From NCBI GenBank assembly GCA_036499395.1, contig DASYDW010000119.1, positions 1 to 32,756 of the forward strand: 32,756 bases of DNA, written 5' to 3'. The translations under genes and the position numbers were made by a program. Below the pieces are notes generated by a model, which saw nothing but the letters and a program-made list of their open reading frames with translations, searched no databases and was not told the DNA's origin. Each line of letters starts with the position of its first letter. The stretch's first letter is position 1. The DNA is from Pirellulales bacterium (GTDB lineage Bacteria > Planctomycetota > Planctomycetia > Pirellulales > JACPPG01). This document shows, in pieces, positions 1 to 7,768 of this stretch.

Positions 1-26
1 TGAGATATAACCGAATGTTGTGGACG
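1..26 (+). repeat. Left terminal inverted repeat of the IS256-family element
   Basis: Positions 2-8 (GAGATAT) and 17-24 (GTTGTGGA) match the reverse complement of 1361-1386. The first base is a mismatch, so the true tip may be position 2 or may lie just outside the window. Confidence 0.7.
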
Positions 27-101
27 GGTTAGTTGAAAAAGGCGGCGTACTTGGGTTTGAATTTGGTTGCTTAAGACCCAATTCCCCCGGAGTACGCCAC
101 C

Positions 102-1352
102 ATGGCTGAGAGTATCAATTCGACGTTGTCGTTGCCAGTCGCAACGTCTCGCGATGTGCTGACCGACATCCTCCGTGACGGCGCTCAGCGGCTGCTGGCT
201 CAGGCGGTCGAAGCCGAAGTCACTGAGTGGATCGACTCGCACGCGGACCTGAAGAACGCGGGCGGCCATCGGCAGGTGGTTCGCAATGGCCATCTGCCGA
301 AACGCACGATTACCACGGGCGTCGGCCCAATCGAGATCGAGCAGCCACGCGTGCTTGATCGACGAACAAAAAGCGAAGCAGAACCTTTTTCCTCGAAGAT
401 CCTTCCTCCATACCTGCGCAAGACCAAGAGCCTGGAGGAGTTGATCCCGTGGCTGTACCTAAAAGGCGTCAGCACCGGCGACTTCCACGAAGCCCTGACA
501 GCGCTGGTGGGTCCGAACTGTCCCGGCCTGTCGGCCTCGACCGTCACACGACTGAAAGCCTGTTGGGAAGACGAATTCCAGGAGTGGAATAAGAGGTCCT
601 TGGAAGGGAAGCAGTACGTCTACCTGTGGGCCGACGGCGTGCATTTCAATATCCGCTTGGAAGAAGAGCGGCAGTGCATCCTGGTATTGATGGGTGCCAT
701 GGCCGACGGCCGCAAGGAGTTGATCGCCGTGGTCGATGGCTTTCGCGAGAGCGAACAGTCGTGGAAGGGGCTGCTCTTGGACGTGAAGGCGCGGGGCCTG
801 GTCGTCGATCCGAAGCTGGCCACCGGTGATGGTGCGCTGGGCTTTTGGAAGGCGCTCTCGCAGGTCTTTCCCGCCACGCGCGAGCAGCGCTGCTGGGTCC
901 ACAAGACGGCCAACGTACTCGACAACCTTCCCAAGCGGTTGCAGCCCGAGGCGAAGGAGAAGATTCACAACATCTGGATGGCCGCCACGCGAGCCGATGC
1001 CGATAGGGCGTTCGACTTATTCGTGGCAACCTACGAGGCCAAGTACCCCAAGGCGACGGGGTGCCTCTCCAAGGATCGCGACGTGTTGTTGACCTTCTAT
1101 GACTTCCCCGCCGAACAGTGGATCCACTTGCGGACGACCAATCCCATCGAGAGCACGTTCGCCACGGTGCGCCTGCGGCATCGGCGGACCAAGGGTAGTG
1201 GCTCACGCACCGCATGTCTCACGATGGTCTTCAAGCTGATGCAATCTGCTGCCAAGAGATGGCGGCTGCTGAACGGCTCGCAACTGCTGCCCGAAGTGAT
1301 CGCCGGAGTTCAATTCATCGATGGAATCAAACCCCAAGCAACCGCCGCCTGA
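102..1352 (+). CDS. IS256-family transposase (mutator-type DDE)
   Basis: A 416-residue transposase of the IS256/MULE (mutator) type, which moves the element by a cut-and-copy DDE reaction. The catalytic acidic triad is visible: Asp178 in WADGVHF, Asp243 in TGDGALGF and Glu350 in TTNPIES. The family signature C/HxxH-like block lies at about residues 264-268 (RCWVHK). The C-terminal RRTKGSGSR stretch after the glutamate is also typical. The N-terminal part (residues about 15-60) resembles the helix-turn-helix DNA-binding region of the family. Length matches full-size IS256 transposases (about 390-420 residues), and no frameshift or stop is seen, so it is probably intact. The ATG at 102 follows a purine-rich GGAGTACGCCACC leader. 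Confidence 0.95.
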   Translation: MAESINSTLSLPVATSRDVLTDILRDGAQRLLAQAVEAEVTEWIDSHADLKNAGGHRQVVRNGHLPKRTITTGVGPIEIEQPRVLDRRTKSEAEPFSSKILPPYLRKTKSLEELIPWLYLKGVSTGDFHEALTALVGPNCPGLSASTVTRLKACWEDEFQEWNKRSLEGKQYVYLWADGVHFNIRLEEERQCILVLMGAMADGRKELIAVVDGFRESEQSWKGLLLDVKARGLVVDPKLATGDGALGFWKALSQVFPATREQRCWVHKTANVLDNLPKRLQPEAKEKIHNIWMAATRADADRAFDLFVATYEAKYPKATGCLSKDRDVLLTFYDFPAEQWIHLRTTNPIESTFATVRLRHRRTKGSGSRTACLTMVFKLMQSAAKRWRLLNGSQLLPEVIAGVQFIDGIKPQATAA

Positions 1353-1360
1353 AAACTTCC

Positions 1361-1386
1361 TATCCACAACTTCTTGCAATATCTCC
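1361..1386 (-). repeat. Right terminal inverted repeat of the IS256-family element
   Basis: Reverse complement of the left end with 17 of 26 matches; starts 8 bp after the transposase stop codon. Its outer tip (CTCC at 1383-1386) marks the element boundary. Confidence 0.75.
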
Positions 1387-1542
1387 TTAAGCGTCGGTGA
1401 ACGGCTCACCACCAAGGCTCTCCCGTGGGCACTCGTTTGGCTCGTCTGTGCCATTGCCGCCAGTATTTCGACCGCTCATTTTATGCGCCGGTGGATCGAG
1501 ATACCGAGCATTCGCCTGGGCAAGCGTTTGAAGATCGGCTGA
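1387..1542 (+). pseudogene. 3' remnant of an acyltransferase-3 (OafA/YrhL-like) gene cut by the IS
   Basis: Immediately right of the IS, an open frame runs from 1387 to a TGA at 1540-1542. It encodes about 51 residues: a hydrophobic transmembrane-like stretch (ALVWLVCAIAASIS) followed by a short basic tail (RRWIEIPSIRLGKRLK). This pattern, a last membrane helix followed by '(V/I)E.P.IRLGRRL', is how many membrane-bound acyltransferase-3 proteins end. No start codon or other part of the gene is present, because the IS occupies the upstream side and the window ends there. I infer that the insertion separated this C-terminus from its gene. A chance open frame is possible but the match in composition and order is good. 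Confidence 0.5.
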
Positions 1543-1965
1543 CAATCTTTGTTTGGCATTCGAATCCACGACGCTCCTTCTAAGCACCGTAAGTTGTCTC
1601 AACGCGGTTGTTGGGCGCGACCCTGTTACTGCGCGGCTGCCACCGGCCTCGCATACCTTTCCTTTGGGGTCGTTAACTGCGATTGTGGACCACAGACCGC
1701 CGATTCCGAGAGGGCGTTACATCGCGCGAACTTGCAAAAATTTGGGCAACTCTGTCGATTTCCAGGCGTGGTCTCAGCGTGGCACTGGAGTAGGTGACAC
1801 TGAAGGCTTAGAAAACCTGCGGCTTCCTGCCTGTCCCTACCCCCCTCGGTATCTCCAACTATCTTCGTTTCCCCCTTTCCGGGCCTGTAATTCCTGGCCA
1901 TGATAGGGAGAATCGGTCACCGCGCTGCCGCGGCGTTCTACCCTTTCCCGATATCACTTCCTGCA
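1543..1965. other. Intergenic region upstream of the sedolisin-like gene
   Basis: About 420 bp with no convincing coding frame: short frames on both strands lack recognisable motifs and overlap one another. It should contain the promoter of the downstream secreted protease, but I see no clear -35/-10 pair. An alternative in-frame start for the protease at 1900 lies here. Confidence 0.5.
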
Positions 1966-4900
1966 ATGCGGCATCGCACCACCCGCCCCTTGCCGAAACA
2001 CGCCCTTTCATGCTCGCTCCGGCACCGGGGGACCGCGCGCCGGCTTGGGCTTGAGTCGCTCGAGGACCGAACCTTGCTCACCGTCGCGGGGGGCATGGCA
2101 TTTAATACTCCCGACTCGCAAACGGTCGCGGTGTCGTGCTCGATCGCGGGCGCTGCCGTCACGGCGACGGCGTCGAGTAATCTTGTCGCCGATCCGGCGA
2201 TCGAAGTCGATCCGCTCGGCATCGCCAGTCCGGCGGATTCCGTCGGCGGCGGCGCGTCGAACCTGGCGGCGCCATTCTCGCCGGCGAACATCTCGCAGGC
2301 GTACGGCTTCAACGACATTTATCTTTCCGACGGCCAGGGGGGATTCATCAAGGGGGACGGCGCCGGACAGACGATCGCCATCGTGATCGCGTATCAACAG
2401 CCCAATCTCGCGGCGGACCTGCACGCGTTCGATCAGCAATTTGGTCTGTCGGATCCGCAGTTGACGATCTGCAACCAGACGGGCTCGACCGCCACGGCTA
2501 CGCTTCCCAAAAACGCCACCGGAAGCTGGGGCGTCGAAGCGTCCTTGGACGTGCAATGGATTCATGCGCTGGCCCCGGCCGCAAATATTCTGGTCGTCGA
2601 AGCGAGTTCGAATAGCAGTACGAATCTTTATCAGGCGGCCGACACGGCGCGCAAGGCCGGTATAGGTAGCCTGTCGGCGCTGCCGTATACCACCGTTGTT
2701 TCGATGAGTTGGGGCATTGCGGACTTTGCCGGCGACACCAACGGTGGGCTATTCACGACGCCCGCCGGAAAAACAGGCGTGATGTTCGTGGCCGCCAGCG
2801 GTGATGCAGGCACGGCTGGTCAATACCCCGCCACGGACCCTGGTGTGCTGGCCGTGGGGGGCACGACGCTTACGATCAATAGTCAAGGAAACTACAGCGG
2901 CGAGGTGGCTTGGAGCGGCAGTTCCGGCGGCTTTAGCTTCAACTCAGTTCCGTCGTATCAGCAGGGAATCCAACCGTACGGCGCCCAAAACAGCGGCAAC
3001 GCACGGATGACGCCGGATGTCGCCTTCGACGGTGACGTTAATTCGGGTCTGTACGTCTATGATTCGTTCGACTATCCGAGCGCTCCCTGGCGTGAGGCCG
3101 GTGGCACTAGCGCCGGAGCGCCCTGTTGGGCTGCCCTTCTGGCGATCGCCGATCAGGCGGCAGGTCAAAGCGGACCGCTGACGTCGAGTCAAATGCTGAC
3201 GCGAATTTACGCCGCTTATTCTACGACGGGCCCGACCTATGCGTTTCACGATGTGACATCGGGCGCAAACTCCAGCTACTCGGCCGGGCCTGGCTATGAT
3301 CTGGTGACGGGCCTGGGAAGTCCGCGGGCAAATGTTGTTGTCGCGGCGCTCGCCGGAGTCAGTCAGACACCCATACCCAGCGCACCGGCGGGCAACGTTA
3401 ACACGCTTGTCCCCACGTTCCAGTGGAGCGCCATCGGCGGTGCTACGGGATACTATTTTTCGCTCATCGATGCGACGACGCACGCCACGGTTGCCAATCA
3501 GTTGCCCGTAAGCGGCACGACCTACATGCTCGCGACAGCGCTAGCCAATGGCGACAGCTATCAATGGACGGTGCAAGCCTATGACGCCTCGGGAGCGCTG
3601 GGCCCGGCCAGTAGCTCGGTGAGCTTCACGACTGCGGTGGTGGTGAACCATGCGCCGACGGGCACGAGCACGACCGTTTCGACGCCGGAGGACACCGCTT
3701 ACACGTTCGCGACGAGCGATTTCGGCTTTAGCGATCCGGGCGACAGCCCACCGAATAACTTCCTGGCGGTGTCGATCACGACATTGCCCACAGTCGGCAG
3801 CATTCTTGACAACGGGACCGCGGTTACGGCAGGCCAACTGATCCCCGTGGCGGACATTTCACAGGGGCTGTTGAAGTTCGTCTCGTCCGTCGGCGCCATT
3901 GGCACGCCCTACGCGACATTCACGTTCCAGGTCGAAGACGATGGTGGCACGGCCAACGGCGGTCACAATCTCGATCCTGTGCCCAAGACCATAACGATCG
4001 ATGTGATCGCGCCGCCACAGGTCACGCAAGTCCTGGTGGATGGCACGGCCTGGTCGACGGGCTTTCTCGCTGCAGTACAGAGCGCCGGTGACGGAAACGG
4101 CGGGTACGCAATTCCGGTTGGATCCGCTGCGCAGTTGCAGACATTGCCGTGGAGTAACCTGAATCAGATTCGCATCGTCTTCAATGAAAGTGTTGACGTC
4201 CAGAAGGAAAGTCTCACAGTAACGGGCCTGACAGGTTCGTATTCCTTCAGTGGATTCAGTTACTCATCCACAACATTCACCGCGGTTTGGACGTTGTCGA
4301 CGCCGCTGGGGGCCGACAAGCTGACCATCGACCTGCAATCGAGCGGGCCCAATGCCGTGACCGACACAACGGGGCATGCGCTTGATGGCGAATGGTCGAA
4401 CCAGACGAGCAGCTATCCTTCGGGAAACGGGCAGCCGGGGGGGGATTTTCAGTTTGCCTTCAATGTATTGCCGGGCGATCTCAATCAGGATGGCATTGTC
4501 AATGCACAGGACCTGGCTTTGACGTCGTCGAATTGGCTTAGTTCCCAGAGTTCCGGCGACGCGAATGGTGATGGGATTGTCAATGCTCAGGACCTTGCCA
4601 CGGTCTCGTCGAATTGGCTGGCCACATTGCCGGCAGGCGGCGGAGGGATGGACGCAGCCGACGTGATGAGTTCAGCGCTCGCCACGATAAACGTCGTGTC
4701 AGTGTTACAGGCCCCCATCATCGACCTTGATCCGCAGTTGGTTGCCGACCATGCGCAAGCCTGGCGTGCTGCGCAGTTCGTATTGCTTCATATCGGACCT
4801 ATCAAGCCGATCGAGCCGTTGCCCAGCGCAGCACCAGGCATTTCGGCGACGAGCAGTACATCGTCACCAGCGAATACGTTCGTAGGGCCCGTTTTGCCTG

Positions 4901-5136
4901 TGAGAGCACAAGGTACCGTTACGACCCACACAGCGGACGCTGCCACCGTCGGCAACAGTGATTTCTCAATTTCGGCCGATGGGGTGGACCGTTCGCGATC
5001 GCTGGCGGCGATTGACTTCCTGATGACGGCCGAAGCGAGCGGCACTTCGCGCGACTGGCTGGATGACGCGATGACAGAGGACGGCGAAAGCCTGCTATCG
5101 CGCAGTCATTCAAAGCATTCCTGGGGCGCGGTTTGA
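1966..5136 (+). CDS. Secreted sedolisin-like (peptidase S53) protein with LEDR signal and dockerin repeats
   Basis: A 1056-residue exported protein. Residues 29-38 (LESLEDRTLL) form the planctomycete extracellular N-terminal motif (Planc_extracel type), preceded by a basic stretch. Residues about 85-462 are a peptidase S53 domain with Glu191 and Asp195 (EASLD), the oxyanion-hole Asp280 (ASGD) and the nucleophile Ser382 in GGTSAGAP. A Ca-site-like HDVTSG...GYDLVTGLG segment follows. Next come an FN3/Ig-like segment (about 464-560), a cadherin-like segment (about 561-680) and a further Ig-like segment (about 681-830). A dockerin-type pair (GDLNQDGIVNAQDL and DANGDGIVNAQDL) is at 837-888, then a 170-residue tail. 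The usual S53 propeptide is missing: fewer than 90 residues precede the catalytic domain. I prefer the ATG at 1966 because it puts the LEDR motif about 30 residues from the start; an in-frame ATG at 1900 would add 22 residues. Confidence 0.9.
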   Translation: MRHRTTRPLPKHALSCSLRHRGTARRLGLESLEDRTLLTVAGGMAFNTPDSQTVAVSCSIAGAAVTATASSNLVADPAIEVDPLGIASPADSVGGGASNLAAPFSPANISQAYGFNDIYLSDGQGGFIKGDGAGQTIAIVIAYQQPNLAADLHAFDQQFGLSDPQLTICNQTGSTATATLPKNATGSWGVEASLDVQWIHALAPAANILVVEASSNSSTNLYQAADTARKAGIGSLSALPYTTVVSMSWGIADFAGDTNGGLFTTPAGKTGVMFVAASGDAGTAGQYPATDPGVLAVGGTTLTINSQGNYSGEVAWSGSSGGFSFNSVPSYQQGIQPYGAQNSGNARMTPDVAFDGDVNSGLYVYDSFDYPSAPWREAGGTSAGAPCWAALLAIADQAAGQSGPLTSSQMLTRIYAAYSTTGPTYAFHDVTSGANSSYSAGPGYDLVTGLGSPRANVVVAALAGVSQTPIPSAPAGNVNTLVPTFQWSAIGGATGYYFSLIDATTHATVANQLPVSGTTYMLATALANGDSYQWTVQAYDASGALGPASSSVSFTTAVVVNHAPTGTSTTVSTPEDTAYTFATSDFGFSDPGDSPPNNFLAVSITTLPTVGSILDNGTAVTAGQLIPVADISQGLLKFVSSVGAIGTPYATFTFQVEDDGGTANGGHNLDPVPKTITIDVIAPPQVTQVLVDGTAWSTGFLAAVQSAGDGNGGYAIPVGSAAQLQTLPWSNLNQIRIVFNESVDVQKESLTVTGLTGSYSFSGFSYSSTTFTAVWTLSTPLGADKLTIDLQSSGPNAVTDTTGHALDGEWSNQTSSYPSGNGQPGGDFQFAFNVLPGDLNQDGIVNAQDLALTSSNWLSSQSSGDANGDGIVNAQDLATVSSNWLATLPAGGGGMDAADVMSSALATINVVSVLQAPIIDLDPQLVADHAQAWRAAQFVLLHIGPIKPIEPLPSAAPGISATSSTSSPANTFVGPVLPVRAQGTVTTHTADAATVGNSDFSISADGVDRSRSLAAIDFLMTAEASGTSRDWLDDAMTEDGESLLSRSHSKHSWGAV

Positions 5137-5569
5137 CCGAGAGTCTTCGCTGGCTCGGTTCTAAGAATCCCTCGCTGACCCGTATGGTGGCGTCGGGCCG
5201 ACGGTTTCTTCCGGCATGTAGAAAAGCTGGGAAGCTCGCTGGACAGAGGTGATTGCGAGCCAACATTGTCCGCCGGTTTGGCGATGCGTATAGTTTCCAT
5301 AACCCACTGTTGTATATGTGGTTGTGGCGAGATGTTGTGCTCGACTTCAGGCGGAGTGGAAGGCCGGATTCCGGACTCAGTCGAAAAGGCGGAATGCCGC
5401 GAAAAGCCCGAGGGATGTTGTCGGGAAATGCCCCCCAGCGGCGTATAGGTAATGAAGGCACGAAACTTTGGCCGTCGAAGTGCGCGACCGACCAAGCGAG
5501 TTGCTGAAACCAAAACGCTTTCGTTTGCTCAGACGCATTGATCGGACCGAAGTAGAGAACGGAATTTCC
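5137..5569. other. Intergenic region between protease and PEP-CTERM genes
   Basis: About 430 bp without a supported gene. Frames on both strands are short, mutually overlapping and show no known motif. The frame of the next gene stays open upstream to a TTG at 5468, but that extension would bury the signal peptide. A weak hairpin (CCGAG/CTCGG) just after the protease stop may help termination but lacks a T-run. Confidence 0.5.
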
Positions 5570-6394
5570 ATGACAAGACATTTCCAGGCAACAGGGACGC
5601 TGCCAGCTCTGCCAAAGCGATTTTGGCTGTCGGCTCTGATGGCGCTTGCCGCTTTGGTGCCGGGCGCGGCGGAACGCTCCCACGCGGACGTCACGATGAC
5701 GTTCGAAGGTCTGCACGATCTTGAGCCGGTGCTCGACTACTACGATGGCGGGTCCGGCGGCACCAATTGGTTTGCTCAAATGTGGCCTACGAGCAAGACC
5801 GACGCCAATGGGCAGAACATACATGACTACAATCCGGCCACGGGCGGTCCTAACTATGGCATCTCGTTCAGCGACAATGCCCTGGCCGTGATTTCTGGCG
5901 CAGGCGGCATCGGAGATTTCAGCAACAACCCTTCGGGCGACACCGTTGCTTTGATCGCACCGTTTGATGATTCGTTTGGGAATGCCGGCGTCACGATGAC
6001 GATCTGGGCCGGCTGGTCCAACTCCACGTTTTCCTTCTATTACAGCGGCTTATCCACTCCCGGCACAATTGTCTCTATCTATGACGCTGTGGGTGGTCCG
6101 TCGGGAACAGGAAGCGTTATCGCGTCGGAAGCTCTGCCTGACACTCAGGGAGATTCCGACAATGTGTGGACGGAATTCTCCTTGCCCTTCACGGGAACGG
6201 CCTATTCGATCTACTTTTCCGCGCCGATAGGAGCAGACAATGTGTCGCTCAGCGGCATTTCGATTCCCGCGGATCCCCTGAACCAAGAGAACGCCGTGCA
6301 GCCCGTGCCCGAGACGTCCGCGATCGCGATCTGGTCGGTTCTGCTGTCGGTCGGGATCGCCTGGTTCTCGCGAGAAAAGACGGCATCTCTCTAG
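5570..6394 (+). CDS. PEP-CTERM-like exported protein
   Basis: A 274-residue secreted protein. From the ATG at 5570 it has a basic N-region and a hydrophobic signal segment (about residues 18-32, WLSALMALAALVPGAA). A Gly/Ser/Asn/aromatic-rich beta-type body follows, resembling the carbohydrate-binding-like bodies of other PEP-CTERM proteins. The C-terminus has a PEP-CTERM arrangement: VPETSA, a transmembrane helix (IAIWSVLLSVGIAWF) and a basic end (SREK). The motif reads VPET instead of the usual VPEP. Such proteins are exported and processed by an exosortase, which is not encoded in this window. The specific function is not recognisable. The start at 5570 was chosen because the upstream extension to a TTG at 5468 would place 34 charged residues before the signal peptide. 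Confidence 0.8.
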   Translation: MTRHFQATGTLPALPKRFWLSALMALAALVPGAAERSHADVTMTFEGLHDLEPVLDYYDGGSGGTNWFAQMWPTSKTDANGQNIHDYNPATGGPNYGISFSDNALAVISGAGGIGDFSNNPSGDTVALIAPFDDSFGNAGVTMTIWAGWSNSTFSFYYSGLSTPGTIVSIYDAVGGPSGTGSVIASEALPDTQGDSDNVWTEFSLPFTGTAYSIYFSAPIGADNVSLSGISIPADPLNQENAVQPVPETSAIAIWSVLLSVGIAWFSREKTASL

Positions 6395-6574
6395 TCGTCT
6401 CGTCGCCAAGACTCGACGATTGCCGCCCGCTGATTTCGCCGCGATCGGTCCGCCGCGTAGCGGGCAATGGCCTTGCAGCAGGGATCGCTGGCGATAGGCC
6501 GGTCGGCTTCGAAAGCCGCGCGATTTGCTGGCACGCGAATGCCTGACGCGTTCACAATGCCAAAGATTCGAAGC

Positions 6575-7711
6575 CTAGGATTCGAGTCTCGCTCGCTGGC
6601 GAACCTCTCGGGGAGATAGCCCCGTATAGCGCCGGGTCAACTGGTTGAGATGGGCGCTGCTGCCCAGCCCGCACTGCAGCGCGACCTGGCTAATGGGCAG
6701 GCTGCCCTTGGCCAGAAAGCTCGACGCAAGTTCGAACCTGGTGCGACGAATCTCTTCCATGATCGTGCGCCGCAATGCGCGGCGAAACCGTTGTTCCAGC
6801 GCGCGACGAGAACTGTGGACGCTCTTCAGGACATCGCGCACGCCGATGGGGCGGTGCGCATTTTGACGAATGTATTCCACGGCCTGGCGAACGTTAACAT
6901 CGGCCGTTGCCAGGCTATCGGTCGAAGCGCAGCGCAGAACCTGCTGCGGACTCAGCGCGACGTGGCGCGACGTGCCACCACCAAGCATATCGGCCAACAG
7001 CGCCGCCGCCTGCAGGCCGATGTTCTCGCAGGGTTGTTCTACGATCGATAGCGCCGGACGCGACATCGACGCGATATCCAAGTCATTGCCTGGGGCGATC
7101 ACGGCCAGGTCTTCCGGCACGACGATGTGCGACTCGCGGGCCAGTTCGCAAAGGTTGGCTCCCCACCGGTCGCAGGAAACGAAGAGTCCCGTCGGGCGCG
7201 GCAATTTCAGCAGCCAGTCGGAAATGGTCGCCTGGAAGCCGTTATTCATTTCGTCGCTCGTAGCCGGTAGGCACAAGACCTTTGCCTCAACCTCCTGCCG
7301 CCGTGCCTGCTCGACAAAGCCGCGCCGCAGCGATTCCCCCAGCTCTCCCTGCTGGTAGAGGCAGGCCAGGTGATCGTGTCCTGACTGGTGTAAATGCTGT
7401 GCGGCTAGCGCGCCGGTTTTTTCCGGATCGCAGAATACCGCGCCGTGGTCCGCCGCGAGCGGTCGGCAGCCGGCCAGCACCACGGGTCTGGAACGATTAA
7501 AAACGCTCTCGGCCCAGGCGGGGTCTTCGGTGACACAGAGTATCCCGTCAACGTTTGACAAGTAGCCTTCGTCGAGCGGGCTGCGATCGACAAAGCACCA
7601 GCGCAGCGACCAATCGGCGCGCTGCGCCGTGTAGCGGCTGACGCCCAGAACGATGGGACGCCGGCAACCGTTGACCGTCTGCAGAACAATGGCAATCTGT
7701 TTCCGTCGCAT
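6575..7711 (-). CDS. XylR-type AraC-family transcriptional regulator
   Basis: A 378-residue regulator with the two-part layout of XylR-like AraC proteins common in Planctomycetes. Residues about 1-265 resemble a LacI/periplasmic-binding sugar-sensor fold, with MRRKQIAIVLQ at the start, then GILCVTED and VPEDLAVIAPGND-like segments. Residues about 275-378 form an AraC double helix-turn-helix ending in ISQVALQCGLGSSAHLNQLTRRYTGLSPREVR. It would bind DNA as a dimer and respond to a sugar or sugar derivative; the ligand cannot be read from sequence. It lies 57 bp downstream of the RfbA-like gene on the same strand, so the two may be co-transcribed. Length is normal for the family (about 380-400). 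Confidence 0.9.
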   Translation of the reverse strand: MRRKQIAIVLQTVNGCRRPIVLGVSRYTAQRADWSLRWCFVDRSPLDEGYLSNVDGILCVTEDPAWAESVFNRSRPVVLAGCRPLAADHGAVFCDPEKTGALAAQHLHQSGHDHLACLYQQGELGESLRRGFVEQARRQEVEAKVLCLPATSDEMNNGFQATISDWLLKLPRPTGLFVSCDRWGANLCELARESHIVVPEDLAVIAPGNDLDIASMSRPALSIVEQPCENIGLQAAALLADMLGGGTSRHVALSPQQVLRCASTDSLATADVNVRQAVEYIRQNAHRPIGVRDVLKSVHSSRRALEQRFRRALRRTIMEEIRRTRFELASSFLAKGSLPISQVALQCGLGSSAHLNQLTRRYTGLSPREVRQRARLES

Positions 7712-7768
7712 TAATCAGGATTCTTCGTGATCAAATCCACTTCTCCACGCCGCGTCACGCGCGGTCGC

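Larger units (their letters stand above)
1..1386 (+). mobile_element. IS256-family insertion sequence
   Basis: A single transposase gene (102-1352) is bracketed by imperfect terminal inverted repeats at 1-26 and 1361-1386. The reverse complement of the right end matches the left end at 17 of 26 positions, in two conserved blocks, GAGATAT at the outer tip and GTTGTGGA further in. A length of about 1.39 kb with one transposase ORF is typical of IS256-family elements. The left end coincides with the window edge, so the exact left tip and any target-site duplication cannot be seen. Sequence just right of the element reads as the end of an interrupted gene (1387-1542). Confidence 0.85.

Noticed and set aside
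4919..5824. Minus-strand frame of 301 codons across the protease end and the PEP-CTERM start
   Set aside because: It overlaps two better-supported plus-strand genes and shows no motif.
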